Part shown: one piece after another, positions 16,297 through 24,827 of the stretch
Position numbering within the stretch: position 1 is the first letter of the stretch
Layout of the letters: every line of letters begins with the position of its first letter
NCBI RefSeq assembly: GCF_016907435.1
Contig: NZ_JAFBBZ010000001.1
Coordinates: 3,658,001-3,722,000, forward strand
Length of the DNA: 64,000 bases
Reading direction: 5' to 3'
Source of the DNA: Nocardioides salarius
Lineage (GTDB): Bacteria > Actinomycetota > Actinomycetes > Propionibacteriales > Nocardioidaceae
Made by a program: the position numbers and the translations under genes
The notes under the pieces: generated by a model
Databases searched by the model: none
The model's input: only the letters and a program-made list of their open reading frames with translations
What the model was told of the DNA's origin: nothing

Positions 16297-17700
16297 TCAC
16301 CCGAGGGCGAGCACGGGCCCCGCGACCAGGCCGAGAGCGACCGCACCGGCGGCGCAGCCCATCGCGAGCCCGGCCGGAAGCCGCCGCGTGGTGCTGTCCT
16401 CGTCCTGGCCCTCGTCCTGGCCCGCCGGGGCCAGGCAGGTCGCCAGCCAGCGCAGGTAGTAGGCCAGGCTCAGCACCGTGTTGGCCGCGACCAGCACGGC
16501 CAGCCACGCCAGCCCGGCCTCCCAGGTGACCGCAATGGTGGCGACCTTGGCCACGAAGACCGCGGTGGGCGGGGTGCCCACCAGGCCGAGCAGCGCCACG
16601 CCGAGCGCGGCGACCAGCCCGGGTCGGCGCCGCGCGACGCCACGCCACTGGTCCACGCGCACGCGCTCCGGCTCGGCGCGCAGCACGGCGAAGCAGGCCA
16701 GGTTGGTCACGGCGTAGCCGGCGAGGAAGAGCAGCACCGCCGGGCGGGCCCGCTCGACGCTCGGCACGGCGGCCACCACGGCGAGCAGGTAGCCGACCTG
16801 GCTGATGGTCGACCAGCCCAGCAGCCGGCGCACGTCGCCCTGGGTGAGCGCCGCCAGGTTCCCCGCGGTCATGCCCAGCGCGGCCAGGGCGGCCACCAGC
16901 AGCGGCCACACGTCCTGGCGGGGCAGCGCCTCGAGCAGCCGCATCACCGCCACCACCGCCCCCAGCTTGGGCACCGTGGTCAGGAAGGCGGCGCTGGTGA
17001 CCCACGAGCCCTGCACCGCGTCGGGCACCCAGAAGTGCGCCGGCACCGCCCCGGCCTTGAACAGCAGCCCGAAGGCGACCAGCACCACTCCGGCGGCCCC
17101 GGCGGCGGCCGGCGCGTCGCGCACCCCGGCGCCCAGGTCGGCGTACGCCGTGGTGCCCGCGAGGCCGAAGAGGACGCCGGCCCCCAGCATCAGCACGATG
17201 CCCGAGAGCGCACCGACCAGGTAGGTCTTGAGCGCGGCCTCGGGGGCGGTGGCGGCCGCGGACAGCCCGATCAGCCCGTAGAGGGGGATGCTGGCCAGCA
17301 GGAAGCCGACCACGAGCACGGCGAGGTCGGTGGCCCCGCCCACCACCAGCACGCCGTCGGCCCCCAGCAGGAGCAGGACGTAGACCTCGCTCTCGCGGGG
17401 GTGCCCGGCCACCTCGTCGCCGGCCAGCACCAGCAGCACGAGCAGGGCGACGCCGACCACGAGCCGCAGCAGCCCGGTCGTCTCGTCGACCGCGAACGTG
17501 CCCGAGAACGCGGTGGTCGCGCCGGACAGCAGGCCGCGGACCGCGGCGGCGAGGAAGACCAGCCCCGTCAGCGCGGCCACCGCCCGGACGCGGCGCTGGC
17601 GCAGCCGCGGGGTCCACGACCCCAGCAGCAGGCAGCCGACCGCCCCGAGCAGGAGCACCAGCTCGGGCAGCAGCGCCAGGACGCTCGTGGTCATGCTCAT
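16297..17700 (-). CDS. nuoN: NADH-quinone oxidoreductase subunit N-like proton-pumping protein
   Basis: The protein has 467 residues and about 14 membrane helices. Antiporter-like signatures include the Lys of LKTYLVGALSG, LFKAGAVPAHFWVPD and the discontinuous helix around QGDVRRLLGWSTISQVGY. It is the last gene of an operon transcribed from about 24.2 kb down to here in the order A, B/D-like, H, J, K, L, M, N. It ends 16 bases from the convergent amidase gene, with no room for a long terminator. Confidence 0.88.
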   Translation of the reverse strand: MSMTTSVLALLPELVLLLGAVGCLLLGSWTPRLRQRRVRAVAALTGLVFLAAAVRGLLSGATTAFSGTFAVDETTGLLRLVVGVALLVLLVLAGDEVAGHPRESEVYVLLLLGADGVLVVGGATDLAVLVVGFLLASIPLYGLIGLSAAATAPEAALKTYLVGALSGIVLMLGAGVLFGLAGTTAYADLGAGVRDAPAAAGAAGVVLVAFGLLFKAGAVPAHFWVPDAVQGSWVTSAAFLTTVPKLGAVVAVMRLLEALPRQDVWPLLVAALAALGMTAGNLAALTQGDVRRLLGWSTISQVGYLLAVVAAVPSVERARPAVLLFLAGYAVTNLACFAVLRAEPERVRVDQWRGVARRRPGLVAALGVALLGLVGTPPTAVFVAKVATIAVTWEAGLAWLAVLVAANTVLSLAYYLRWLATCLAPAGQDEGQDEDSTTRRLPAGLAMGCAAGAVALGLVAGPVLALG

Positions 17701-17704
17701 GGCG

Positions 17705-19198
17705 TCACCGGGACACCAGGGCGGCCGCCGCGGCGGCCGCGGGCTCGAGGAGGTCGAGCAGCGGACGCGGAGCCAGGCCGATCGCCACCGCCAGGACGAG
17801 CAGCACGGCGATCGGCGCCCACTCGCGGGCCCGGAGGTCGGCGAAGCCCTCGGCGAGCCCGCTCACGGGACCGGTGAGCAGCTGCTGGACCGCACGCAGC
17901 AGCACCGCCGTCATCAGCAGGATGCCCAGCAGGGCCACCGCGCTCCAGGGCACCACCGCGACGGCGCCGGCGAAGACCTGCAGCTCGGCGACGAAGCCGG
18001 AGAGCCCCGGCAGGCCCAGCGAGCCCAGGGCCGCCAGCACCAGGAGGGCGGCGAAGCGGGGGGCGTCCGCGGCGAGCCCGCCGTACGCCGCCAGGTCGTA
18101 GCTCTCGCGGCGGGTCCAGAGCACCCCGGCCAGCAGGAACAGCGCGCTGGTCAGCAGGCCGTGGCTGACCATCTGGGTCGCCGCGCCGGTGACCGCGGTG
18201 GCCCGGGCCCCGTCGTCGGCCGGGCCGTCTCCCAGCATCCCGGCCGCCCCGACGGCCAGCACGACGTAGCCCATGTGGTTGACCGAGGTGTAGGCGACCA
18301 TCCGCTTCAGGTCGCTCTGCGCCAGCGCCACCAGCGCGCCCCACAGCACCGAGACGACGCCGACGGCCACGAGCACCGGTGCCCAGGCGCGCCAGGCCTC
18401 GGGCAGCATCGGCATCGCGATCCGCACGAACCCGTAGGTGCCGAGCTTGAGCATCACGCCGGCCAGCACGGCCGACCCGATCGCCGGCGCGTCGGTGTGC
18501 GCGGGCGGCAGCCAGGTGTGGAACGGCACGGTCGGGGTCTTGACGGCCAGCCCGAGCAGCACCGCGCCGAGCACCAGCACCCCGGTGGCGCCGCTGCCCT
18601 GCAGCGGCGGGTCGGCCGACAGCGCAACCATGTCGAAGGTGCGTGGCTCGGAGGCGACGTAGAGGCCGATGAAGCCGAGCAGCAGCGCCAGGGAGCCCAG
18701 GAAGGTGTAGAGGAAGAACTGCAGCGCCGAGCGCGCCCGGTCGCCGTGGCCCCAGCCGTGGATGGAGAAGTACATGCCCACGATGGACAGGTCGAAGAAG
18801 AGGAAGAAGACGATCAGGTCGGCGGCGGCGAAGACCCCCAGGCAGGTGGTCTCGAGGGCCAGGAACAGGGCGGCCTGCAGGCGGGGGCGCTGCTCGTCGC
18901 CGAGCGCGTAGACCGCGCACGCGGCGAACACGACGGTGGTCATCAGGACCAGTGCCAGCGAGAGCCCGTCGAGCCCGACGTGGTAGCTCGCCCCCAGGCC
19001 GGGGATCCACTGCACCTGCTGCTCGAAGGCCAGGGCGCCCGGGCCCGGGTCCTCGAACCGGGCCCACAGCACCGCGGCCAGCACCACCTCGAGGGTCGTC
19101 ACGCCCACGAAGGCCCACCGGGCCCACCGGTCGGGGACGGCCGGGACCAGCAGCGCGGCCGCGGCGAGCAGGGGGAGGAGCACCAGGACGGAGAGCAC
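17705..19198 (-). CDS. nuoM: NADH-quinone oxidoreductase subunit M-like protein
   Basis: The protein has 497 residues from a GTG start. It contains the NuoM landmarks YHVGLDGLSLALVLMTT, FFLFFDLSIVGMYF with the membrane acidic residue, VKTPTVPFHTWLPPAHTDAP and SDLKRMVAYTSVNHMGYV. The usual membrane Glu of NuoM is replaced by Asp in FFLFFDLS, which may matter for proton transfer. Four bases separate it from nuoN, three from nuoL. Confidence 0.9.
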   Translation of the reverse strand: MLSVLVLLPLLAAAALLVPAVPDRWARWAFVGVTTLEVVLAAVLWARFEDPGPGALAFEQQVQWIPGLGASYHVGLDGLSLALVLMTTVVFAACAVYALGDEQRPRLQAALFLALETTCLGVFAAADLIVFFLFFDLSIVGMYFSIHGWGHGDRARSALQFFLYTFLGSLALLLGFIGLYVASEPRTFDMVALSADPPLQGSGATGVLVLGAVLLGLAVKTPTVPFHTWLPPAHTDAPAIGSAVLAGVMLKLGTYGFVRIAMPMLPEAWRAWAPVLVAVGVVSVLWGALVALAQSDLKRMVAYTSVNHMGYVVLAVGAAGMLGDGPADDGARATAVTGAATQMVSHGLLTSALFLLAGVLWTRRESYDLAAYGGLAADAPRFAALLVLAALGSLGLPGLSGFVAELQVFAGAVAVVPWSAVALLGILLMTAVLLRAVQQLLTGPVSGLAEGFADLRAREWAPIAVLLVLAVAIGLAPRPLLDLLEPAAAAAAALVSR

Positions 19199-19201
19199 GC
19201 T

Positions 19202-21139
19202 CTACCTCAGACTTCCGACGAGGACGACCAGGGACACGACGACGAGCACGAGCAGCAGCAGGGCGACCTGCTGCAGGTAGTAGTGGTGCAGCTGGCCGCT
19301 CGCCGAGCTGCGGCGCACCGCGCGCCCGCCCCGGACCAGCGCGCCGGCCACGCCGTGGACCGCCCGGTGGGTGCCGGCGTCGGCGCGGTCGGAGCCGTGG
19401 GCGGAGGCCAGCCCCGCTGTCCCGACGCCGGTCACGGCGCGGGCCAGCACCCGGTCGTCGGCGCGGGCGGAGACCCCCGCGAGACGCGCCGTCGCCCCCG
19501 CGGCACCGGTCACGGCACGGGCGAGCACCCGGTCGTCGACCCGGGCGGCCGCCTCGGCGAGGCGCACGGTCGGTCGCACCACCGTCAGGTGCACCGCGGT
19601 CTCCAGGCGCAGCCAGTCGTGCAGCCACGCGCGCAGCGGCCGCAGCGGCGCGGGTGCCTCACGGCCCCGTCCGACCAGCCACGCGGTGGCGCCGGCCACG
19701 GCGAGCACGAGCACCGACGAACCGACCAGCTCGGGCCACGTCGGGTCGGCGGGCACCCGGCCGGGGAGCCGCTCGAGCACCGCCGGCAGGGCCAGCACCC
19801 CGAGGAGCACCGCCCCGAGTGCGAGCGGGGCCAGCGCCACCGGGATCCGGCGCGGCACCCGCCCCGTCTGCTCGGCCGGTCGGGCAGGGACAGGACGCGC
19901 GAGGTGCACCAGCGCGAGCACCGCGTAGCCCGCCGCGAGCGCGGTGGCCACCAGGGCGGCGGCGTACAGAGCAGCCGACTCGGCGTGGGCGGCGGCCAGC
20001 ACGGCGTCCTTGGTGCCCCACAGCGACAGGGGCGGCAGCCCGGCGAGCGCGAGCAGGGCGGCCACGGCCAGGACACCGAGGGCCGGCCAGCGTCGGGCAG
20101 CGCCGGTGAGCACGTCGAGCCGCTTGCTGCCCAGCGCCTCGAGCCAGGCACCGGCCGCCAGGAACAGCAGCGCCTTGACCGCGGCGTGGGCGACCAGGTG
20201 GGCGGTGCCGGCCGCGGTCGCACCGACGCCCGCGGCGAGCACGACGAAGCCGAGCTGGGCGCTGGTGGAGGCCGCCAGCAGGAGCTTGAGGTCGGTCTGG
20301 GTGAGGGCCACCGCCCCGAGGACCACGGCGGTGGCGGCGCCGAGCCAGGCGGCGGTCGGCGCGGCCCAGCCGGTGGCCTCGAGCAGCGGCGACAGCCGCA
20401 CCAGCAGGTAGCCGCCGAGGGCCACCATGGCTGCGGAGTGCAGCAGCGCCGAGACGGGGCTCGGCCCGTCCATGGCGCGGGCCAGCCAGAAGGAGAACGG
20501 CAGCTGGGCCGCCTTGCCGAGCGCAGCCACCAGCACCCCGCCTGCGGCGACGTCGCGCCAGCCGCCCTCGATGCCGGCCAGCGCGTCGAGCGAGAGGTCG
20601 GTGCCGCCGGCCAGGGCGGCCGCCGTCGCCAGGTAGAGACCCAGGTCGGCGGCGCGGGTGGTGAGGAAGGCGGTGGCCCCCGAGGCCACCCGGCCGGGGT
20701 CGGCGTAGCGGTAGCCGATCAGTGCGTACGACGCCGCGCCCATCAGCTCCCAGCCCACCAGCAGCCCCGGCAGGCTGGTGGCCAGGACGGTCAGCGCCGC
20801 CGCCGCGGTGAAGAGCAGCATCAGCCCGGTGAAGCGCGGCTCCCGGGTCTCGGGCACGCCCCCGGCCACGACCAGCACCAGCGTGGCGACGACCAGGACG
20901 GTGGGCAGCAGCACCTCGGCCGGACCACTCGTGGTCAGCCCCCACCGGGATCCGGCGACGAACGGCACCGACACCTCCGCGCCGGCGACGACCGCGGGCA
21001 CCGATGCCGTCGCCGCGGCGGCGAGGGTGGCCCCTCCGGCGGCCGCCGACCACCGGGACGGGCCGGCCAGCACCAGCACGGCCCCGACGGCCGCGGGCAC
21101 CGCGACGACGAGGACGAGCAGCAGGTCGGGGGCGCTCAC
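19202..21139 (-). CDS. nuoL: NADH-quinone oxidoreductase subunit L-like protein
   Basis: The protein has 645 residues from the GTG at 21139, which overlaps the nuoK stop (GTGA). Conserved parts are GLLVGWELMGAASYALIGYR, ATAFLTTRAADLGLYL, KAAQLPFSFWLARAMDGPSPVSALLHSA (given in pieces by these anchors) and TDLKLLLAASTSAQLGF. The C-terminal lateral-helix region has a tandem duplication of about 25 residues (DDRVLARAVTGAAG and DDRVLARAVTGVG), then YYLQQVALLLL. The duplication is not part of usual NuoL. Confidence 0.88.
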   Translation of the reverse strand: MSAPDLLLVLVVAVPAAVGAVLVLAGPSRWSAAAGGATLAAAATASVPAVVAGAEVSVPFVAGSRWGLTTSGPAEVLLPTVLVVATLVLVVAGGVPETREPRFTGLMLLFTAAAALTVLATSLPGLLVGWELMGAASYALIGYRYADPGRVASGATAFLTTRAADLGLYLATAAALAGGTDLSLDALAGIEGGWRDVAAGGVLVAALGKAAQLPFSFWLARAMDGPSPVSALLHSAAMVALGGYLLVRLSPLLEATGWAAPTAAWLGAATAVVLGAVALTQTDLKLLLAASTSAQLGFVVLAAGVGATAAGTAHLVAHAAVKALLFLAAGAWLEALGSKRLDVLTGAARRWPALGVLAVAALLALAGLPPLSLWGTKDAVLAAAHAESAALYAAALVATALAAGYAVLALVHLARPVPARPAEQTGRVPRRIPVALAPLALGAVLLGVLALPAVLERLPGRVPADPTWPELVGSSVLVLAVAGATAWLVGRGREAPAPLRPLRAWLHDWLRLETAVHLTVVRPTVRLAEAAARVDDRVLARAVTGAAGATARLAGVSARADDRVLARAVTGVGTAGLASAHGSDRADAGTHRAVHGVAGALVRGGRAVRRSSASGQLHHYYLQQVALLLLVLVVVSLVVLVGSLR

Positions 21140-21438
21140 TCGTGCAGCTCCGTGGCCATGTCGGTCATGTCGGAGCCGGCACGCCGGTGCAGCAGGGTGG
21201 CGACAGCGAAGCCGGTGGCCATCTCGACGGTCATCGCCGCCAGCACCACCAGCAGCAGGACCTGGCCGGAGGGGTCGGGGGAGAGGAACCACCAGAAGCC
21301 GCCGAGCGCGAGGAGCACGCCGGCGATCATCAGCTCCAGGCCCATCATCACCATCACCACGACCTGCTGCGAGAGGGCGCCGTAGAGGCCCACGGCCAGC
21401 AGGGCCGAGGCCACGAGCAGGACGGTCTCGAGGGTCAT
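21136..21438 (-). CDS. nuoK: NADH-quinone oxidoreductase subunit K-like protein
   Basis: The protein has 100 residues and three membrane helices. GLELMIAGVLLAL carries the first conserved membrane Glu of NuoK, and VLAAMTVEMATGFAVATL the second. It overlaps nuoJ and nuoL by four bases each, so translation is probably coupled. Confidence 0.9.
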   Translation of the reverse strand: MTLETVLLVASALLAVGLYGALSQQVVVMVMMGLELMIAGVLLALGGFWWFLSPDPSGQVLLLVVLAAMTVEMATGFAVATLLHRRAGSDMTDMATELHE

Positions 21439-22007
21439 CGGCGCTCCTCGCGGCGGTCGAGGGCGGGCGGGTCGAGGGCGGGCTGGTCGAGGTCGTCGCC
21501 CATCCGGTCGTAGCGGGTGCGCGAGGACGACAGCAGCACGCCCACGACGATCGTGGCGACCATGACCGGGCCGACGACCATCATCACCAGCATGTGGCTC
21601 TCCATGATGGCGGTGCCCAGCGCCTCGGTGACGTCGGGCGAGGGCGAGCCCCGGCGCTCGGGCCAGGGCACCAGGACCGCGCCGCTGCCCAGGGCCACGA
21701 AGGTCGCGACCGCGACCCCGATGGCGGCGCGGTGCGAGTGCACCATGCTCATCGGCATCAGCGCTGGGTTCATCCCCATGAACATGACCATGTAGACGGC
21801 CATCACGGCCATCTCCATCACCATCATCAGCACCACGACCACCCCGAGGTAGGACTGCTGCATCAGCAGCAGCGCGCCCCCGGTGGCCACGAACGAGGCC
21901 GCCAAGGCGTACGTCGCCCGCGCCATCGAGTCGACCACGAAGACCAGCACGCCCATCGCCACCGCCACCAGCGCGCAGGCCCAGAAGGCGACATCGACCA
22001 GACCCAT
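21435..22007 (-). CDS. nuoJ: NADH-quinone oxidoreductase subunit J-like protein
   Basis: The protein has 190 residues from the ATG at 22007; a GTG at 22025 that overlaps the nuoH stop is an alternative adding six residues. Five helices are visible; MARATYALAASFVATGGALLLM and YLGVVVVLMMVMEMAVMAVY (conserved third-helix region) match NuoJ. The third helix and the loop after it are unusually rich in Met (MVMFMGMNPALMPMSM). The C-terminus is charged. Confidence 0.85.
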   Translation of the reverse strand: MGLVDVAFWACALVAVAMGVLVFVVDSMARATYALAASFVATGGALLLMQQSYLGVVVVLMMVMEMAVMAVYMVMFMGMNPALMPMSMVHSHRAAIGVAVATFVALGSGAVLVPWPERRGSPSPDVTEALGTAIMESHMLVMMVVGPVMVATIVVGVLLSSSRTRYDRMGDDLDQPALDPPALDRREERR

Positions 22008-22021
22008 CGTGCTCACCGGGC

Positions 22022-22942
22022 TCACCGGCCCGCCACGACGACGATGCCGACGACGAGGTCCTGCAGCACCACCAGCGGCAGCAGCACCGTCCACAGCGGC
22101 TCCATCAGCCGGTGCACCCGCAGGGCGGGCAGCCGGCCGGCCACCCAGGCCAGCGCCGCGGTGAGCAGCAGCGCCTTGAGGAGCACCCAGACCGCCCCGG
22201 GCAGCCACGGTCCCGACGCGCCACCCAGGAAGAGCGGCACCGCCACGGCGGCACCCGCACCGAGCAGGGCGTAGCGCGCCGCGCGCACCACCAGCGCGTC
22301 CGGCCCCGACAGCTCGGCCAGCACCCCCTCGGCGCTCTCGCGTCCGGCCGGTGCGACGAGCGGCCCGAGCACCGAGAAGCCGAGCACCCCCAGCAGGTAG
22401 GCGACGAAGGCGACCGGCATCCACGCGGCGTACCAGAGCGAGCCCTGGGCGCCGGCGACGACGGCGAGGTCGAGGCTGCCGGCGGCCAGGGCCGGCGCGA
22501 CCAGCGCGAACATCAGCGGCAGCTCGTAGGCGAGGGCGAGCGCCAGGAAGCGGTAGCCGCCGACGAGGCCGACCACGGAGTTGGCGCCCCAGCCCACCAG
22601 CCAGACGAAGGCCCACACGAGGATGTCGAGGGTGTTGGCCCACACCACGCCGAGCGAGCCGGGCAGCAGCGCTGCGTCCTCGAGCGGCACAAGTGCGACC
22701 AGCAGCACGGCCACGGGCAGCAGCGACCAGCCGGCGAGGCGCCAGAGCAGCCGGTCGGCCGAGATCGTGTCGCGCCGGCGCTGGCGCAGCAGCCGGGCCG
22801 TCTCGCGGGGGGCGTGCAGCACGGCGTCGCCGCCGCTGCGACCGGTCGCGACGGCGTACGACGCGCTGGCCGTCCAGGCGAGCACGAAGGTCAGCAGCAG
22901 GACCCCGGCGGCGCCGGTGGTGGCCGCGAGCGCCTCAGTCAC
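22022..22942 (-). CDS. nuoH: NADH-quinone oxidoreductase subunit H-like protein
   Basis: The protein has 306 residues and about eight membrane helices, with AYELPLMFALVAPALAAGS, PLVAPAGRESAEGVLAELSG and a C-terminal MEPLWTVLLPL. NuoH normally binds quinone and contacts NuoB/NuoD. Several usually invariant loop residues (for example the EREIPG-like loops) are replaced here, so this is a divergent member. It overlaps the upstream NuoB/D-like gene by eight bases. Confidence 0.82.
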   Translation of the reverse strand: MTEALAATTGAAGVLLLTFVLAWTASASYAVATGRSGGDAVLHAPRETARLLRQRRRDTISADRLLWRLAGWSLLPVAVLLVALVPLEDAALLPGSLGVVWANTLDILVWAFVWLVGWGANSVVGLVGGYRFLALALAYELPLMFALVAPALAAGSLDLAVVAGAQGSLWYAAWMPVAFVAYLLGVLGFSVLGPLVAPAGRESAEGVLAELSGPDALVVRAARYALLGAGAAVAVPLFLGGASGPWLPGAVWVLLKALLLTAALAWVAGRLPALRVHRLMEPLWTVLLPLVVLQDLVVGIVVVAGR

Positions 22943-23894
22943 GACCGGCTCCTGCGGCTGACGGCTCTAGCAGCGGTGCGTGGGTGGCGACCAGCAGGCG
23001 CACGTCGCCCAGGTCATGGCCCTCGAGCAGGGACGCCAGCGCCTCGTCGTCGAGCCGGTGCGTCGAGACGTCGATGCGCTCGTCGAGCAGCCGCCCGAGG
23101 ACGTCGGTCACGGAGTGCGGCAGCACGTGGTGCTGGGCCAGGCGGGTCAGGTGGGCACGCAGCCGGCGGCCTCCGCCGTCGAGCTCGGGTCCCGGTCGCT
23201 GGTCGCGCACCGCCCGCGCACGCGCGGCCCAGACGTCGTCGCCGACCAGGGACAGCACGCGGGCCACGGCGTCCCAGGCCGCGACGGCGGCCGGCACGTG
23301 GGTGGGGCTCGCCGGGCGCTGCACCTCGACGTGCGCCACGACGTCGCCGTGCAGCCGGGTGTGCAGCTCGAGACCGCCGGGCCAGTGGTCGAGCAGGGGG
23401 CCGAGCGGGTGCACCAGGACGTCCATCTCCAGCCCGTCGCGGTCGTCGTCGCCCTCGGCGAGCGGGATGCCTCCCGGTGCCATCTCCATGTCGCCGTGGT
23501 CCATGTCGCCGTGGTCCATGTCGTCCTCGACCCAGGAGCCCGCGGGTTCGCGGTCGCGCTCGCGGGCGTCGAGGCGCTGCTGCGGGTCGTCGCGCAGGGA
23601 CGCCTGGGCCCTGTCGAGCTCGGCGACGACGTCGTCGGGGCCGGTGGGACAGGCCCGGGTCCGGGGGCCCGGCAGCTGGTCCCAGAGCAGGTCGACGGCG
23701 CTGGCCAGCTCTTCGGGCACGCTGCCTGCCAGGAGCAGCACGTCGGCGCTCCCCGGCGCTGTGCCGGGGGGCCAGCCGCGGCGGTCGAGCTCGCGCTCGG
23801 CCGCCATCCGTGCCTGCGTGCCGCCCGGCATCTCGATCACGAGCACCCGCGGACGGCTGGTCGCGGCACGTACGAGGAGCTGTCTCAGGCCCAA
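22935..23894 (-). CDS. degenerate NuoB/NuoD-like protein lacking Fe-S ligands
   Basis: The protein has 319 residues; the TTG at 23894 is preceded by GAGGGGG and overlaps the nuoA stop. Residues 10-95 (RVLVIEMPGG, GSADVLLLAGSVPEELASAV, WDQLPGPRTRACP) resemble a NuoB core but contain a single Cys, so the N2 cluster cannot be held. A linker DDMDHGDMDHGDMEM follows, then GLEMDVLVHPLGPLLDHWPG and LHGDVVAHVEV, reminiscent of the NuoD start, and a helical tail. It sits where NuoB-C-D would be and probably caps the membrane arm. Metal binding by the linker is possible. The assignment is from position and weak similarity. Confidence 0.55.
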   Translation of the reverse strand: MGLRQLLVRAATSRPRVLVIEMPGGTQARMAAERELDRRGWPPGTAPGSADVLLLAGSVPEELASAVDLLWDQLPGPRTRACPTGPDDVVAELDRAQASLRDDPQQRLDARERDREPAGSWVEDDMDHGDMDHGDMEMAPGGIPLAEGDDDRDGLEMDVLVHPLGPLLDHWPGGLELHTRLHGDVVAHVEVQRPASPTHVPAAVAAWDAVARVLSLVGDDVWAARARAVRDQRPGPELDGGGRRLRAHLTRLAQHHVLPHSVTDVLGRLLDERIDVSTHRLDDEALASLLEGHDLGDVRLLVATHAPLLEPSAAGAGRD

Positions 23895-24226
23895 CGGAAG
23901 GCCCCCTCGCGGCGTGCCCAGGCAACGGCACTCAGCAGGATCGCCAGGAAGGCGAACATCTCGATGACGGCGCCGGGGCCGAGGTCCTCGACGACGACCG
24001 CCCAGGGGTACATGAAGAGCATCTCGACGTCGAAGGCCAGGAAGACGACGCTGGCCGCGTACCAGCGCGGGTGGTAGCGCGACAGCGCGTGCTGCAGCGG
24101 CACCCGACCTGAGGTGTGCGGCAGCACCAGCAGCGGCGTGGAGTCCACCGTGAGGACCCGGTGCCACACGAGGAGGGTGAGCAGCACCCCGGCCACCAGT
24201 GCCAGCGTGGTGACGAGCTCGAGCAC
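23885..24226 (-). CDS. nuoA: NADH-quinone oxidoreductase subunit A-like protein
   Basis: The protein has 113 residues and three helices. The GTG at 24226 has GAGGAGG just upstream. YHPRWYAASVVFLAFDVEMLFMYPWAV contains the conserved FDVE of the second helix (motif given within 27 residues by its key part FLAFDVEMLFMYPWA). It is the first gene of the operon and divergent from the ArsR gene at 24286, with a dyad operator between. Confidence 0.87.
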   Translation of the reverse strand: MLELVTTLALVAGVLLTLLVWHRVLTVDSTPLLVLPHTSGRVPLQHALSRYHPRWYAASVVFLAFDVEMLFMYPWAVVVEDLGPGAVIEMFAFLAILLSAVAWARREGAFRWA

Positions 24227-24244
24227 AGTGCCTCCTCTTCCGCA

Positions 24245-24266
24245 TGTCCGTACGATGGTGCGGACA
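24245..24266. promoter_or_regulatory. dyad operator between the nuo-like operon and arsR-type gene
   Basis: TGTCCG and CGGACA are exact complements separated by ten bases, starting 18 bases before nuoA and ending 19 bases before the ArsR ATG. Position and form suggest that the ArsR protein represses itself and perhaps the complex-I-like operon. Binding is inferred. Confidence 0.6.
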
Positions 24267-24285
24267 AGCCTAGGAGAGGAGCTAC

Positions 24286-24660
24286 ATGAGCGTCCACACC
24301 CATCCGGTTGACCGGGCCGCGGTCGCACGGGCCCGTGACCGGCTCCCGTCCGCCGAGGTCGCCTCCGACGTGACCAGCGTGCTCACGCTGATCGCCGACC
24401 CGACCCGCATGCGCCTGCTGTTCGCGCTCGACGCCGCCGAGGAGCTGTGCGTGGGCGACCTGGCGCTCGCCCTGGAGGTCAGCGAGGACGCTGCCAGCTA
24501 TGGCCTGCGGATGCTGCGCACCGCTGGCCTGGTGCGCCGGCGCCGCGAGGGAAGGATGGGGTTCTACCGACTGGCTGACGGGTTCCCAGAGCCGTTGCGC
24601 CAGCACTGCCTGCTGCGGCTGGGAGAGATGGGCACGCACTCCGAGGAGGACCTGACGTGA
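24286..24660 (+). CDS. ArsR/SmtB family metal-responsive repressor (CadC/CmtR type)
   Basis: The protein has 124 residues. The winged helix shows LIADPTRMRLLFALDAAEELCVGDLALAL, where ELCVGD is the Cys motif of Cd/Pb sensors (CadC, CmtR); the recognition helix is SEDAASYGLRMLRTAGLV and the wing RRREGRMGFYRL. The N-terminal HTHP and the C-terminal H and C residues could add ligands. GGAGAGGAG precedes the ATG. A small membrane protein and a multicopper oxidase follow in overlap, pointing to copper or another soft metal as signal. Confidence 0.87.
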   Translation: MSVHTHPVDRAAVARARDRLPSAEVASDVTSVLTLIADPTRMRLLFALDAAEELCVGDLALALEVSEDAASYGLRMLRTAGLVRRRREGRMGFYRLADGFPEPLRQHCLLRLGEMGTHSEEDLT

Positions 24661-24827
24661 TGCCGAGCGAGCTGGTGGTCATTCTTCAGGCCCTGGTGAA
24701 GGCACAGGGGACCCCCGGCGTCGAGAGCGGCGGCTGGGGTGTCGCCGACATCCGCTCGTGGTTGGTGACGCTGCTCGTGCTGGGCCTGCTCGCCGTCGTG
24801 GCGTGGTGGGCGCGAGGGCGGCGGTGA
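24660..24827 (+). CDS. small single-helix membrane protein
   Basis: The protein has 55 residues (MPSELVVILQALVKAQGTPG at its start) with one C-terminal membrane helix ending AVVAWWARGRR. The ATG overlaps the ArsR stop (TGATG) and its TGA overlaps the GTG start of the multicopper oxidase, so it is translated as part of this operon. No family recognised. Confidence 0.6.
   Translation: MPSELVVILQALVKAQGTPGVESGGWGVADIRSWLVTLLVLGLLAVVAWWARGRR

Noticed and set aside
17498-21385. A very long open frame on the plus strand opposite nuoL-nuoN (about 1295 codons)
   Set aside because: It is antisense to well-supported complex-I genes and has a Gln/Arg/Gly-rich, motif-free composition typical of GC-rich shadow frames.
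24660-24827. The 55-residue frame as mere spacer between arsR and the multicopper oxidase
   Set aside because: It has start and stop overlaps on both sides and a clear membrane helix, so it was kept as a small gene.
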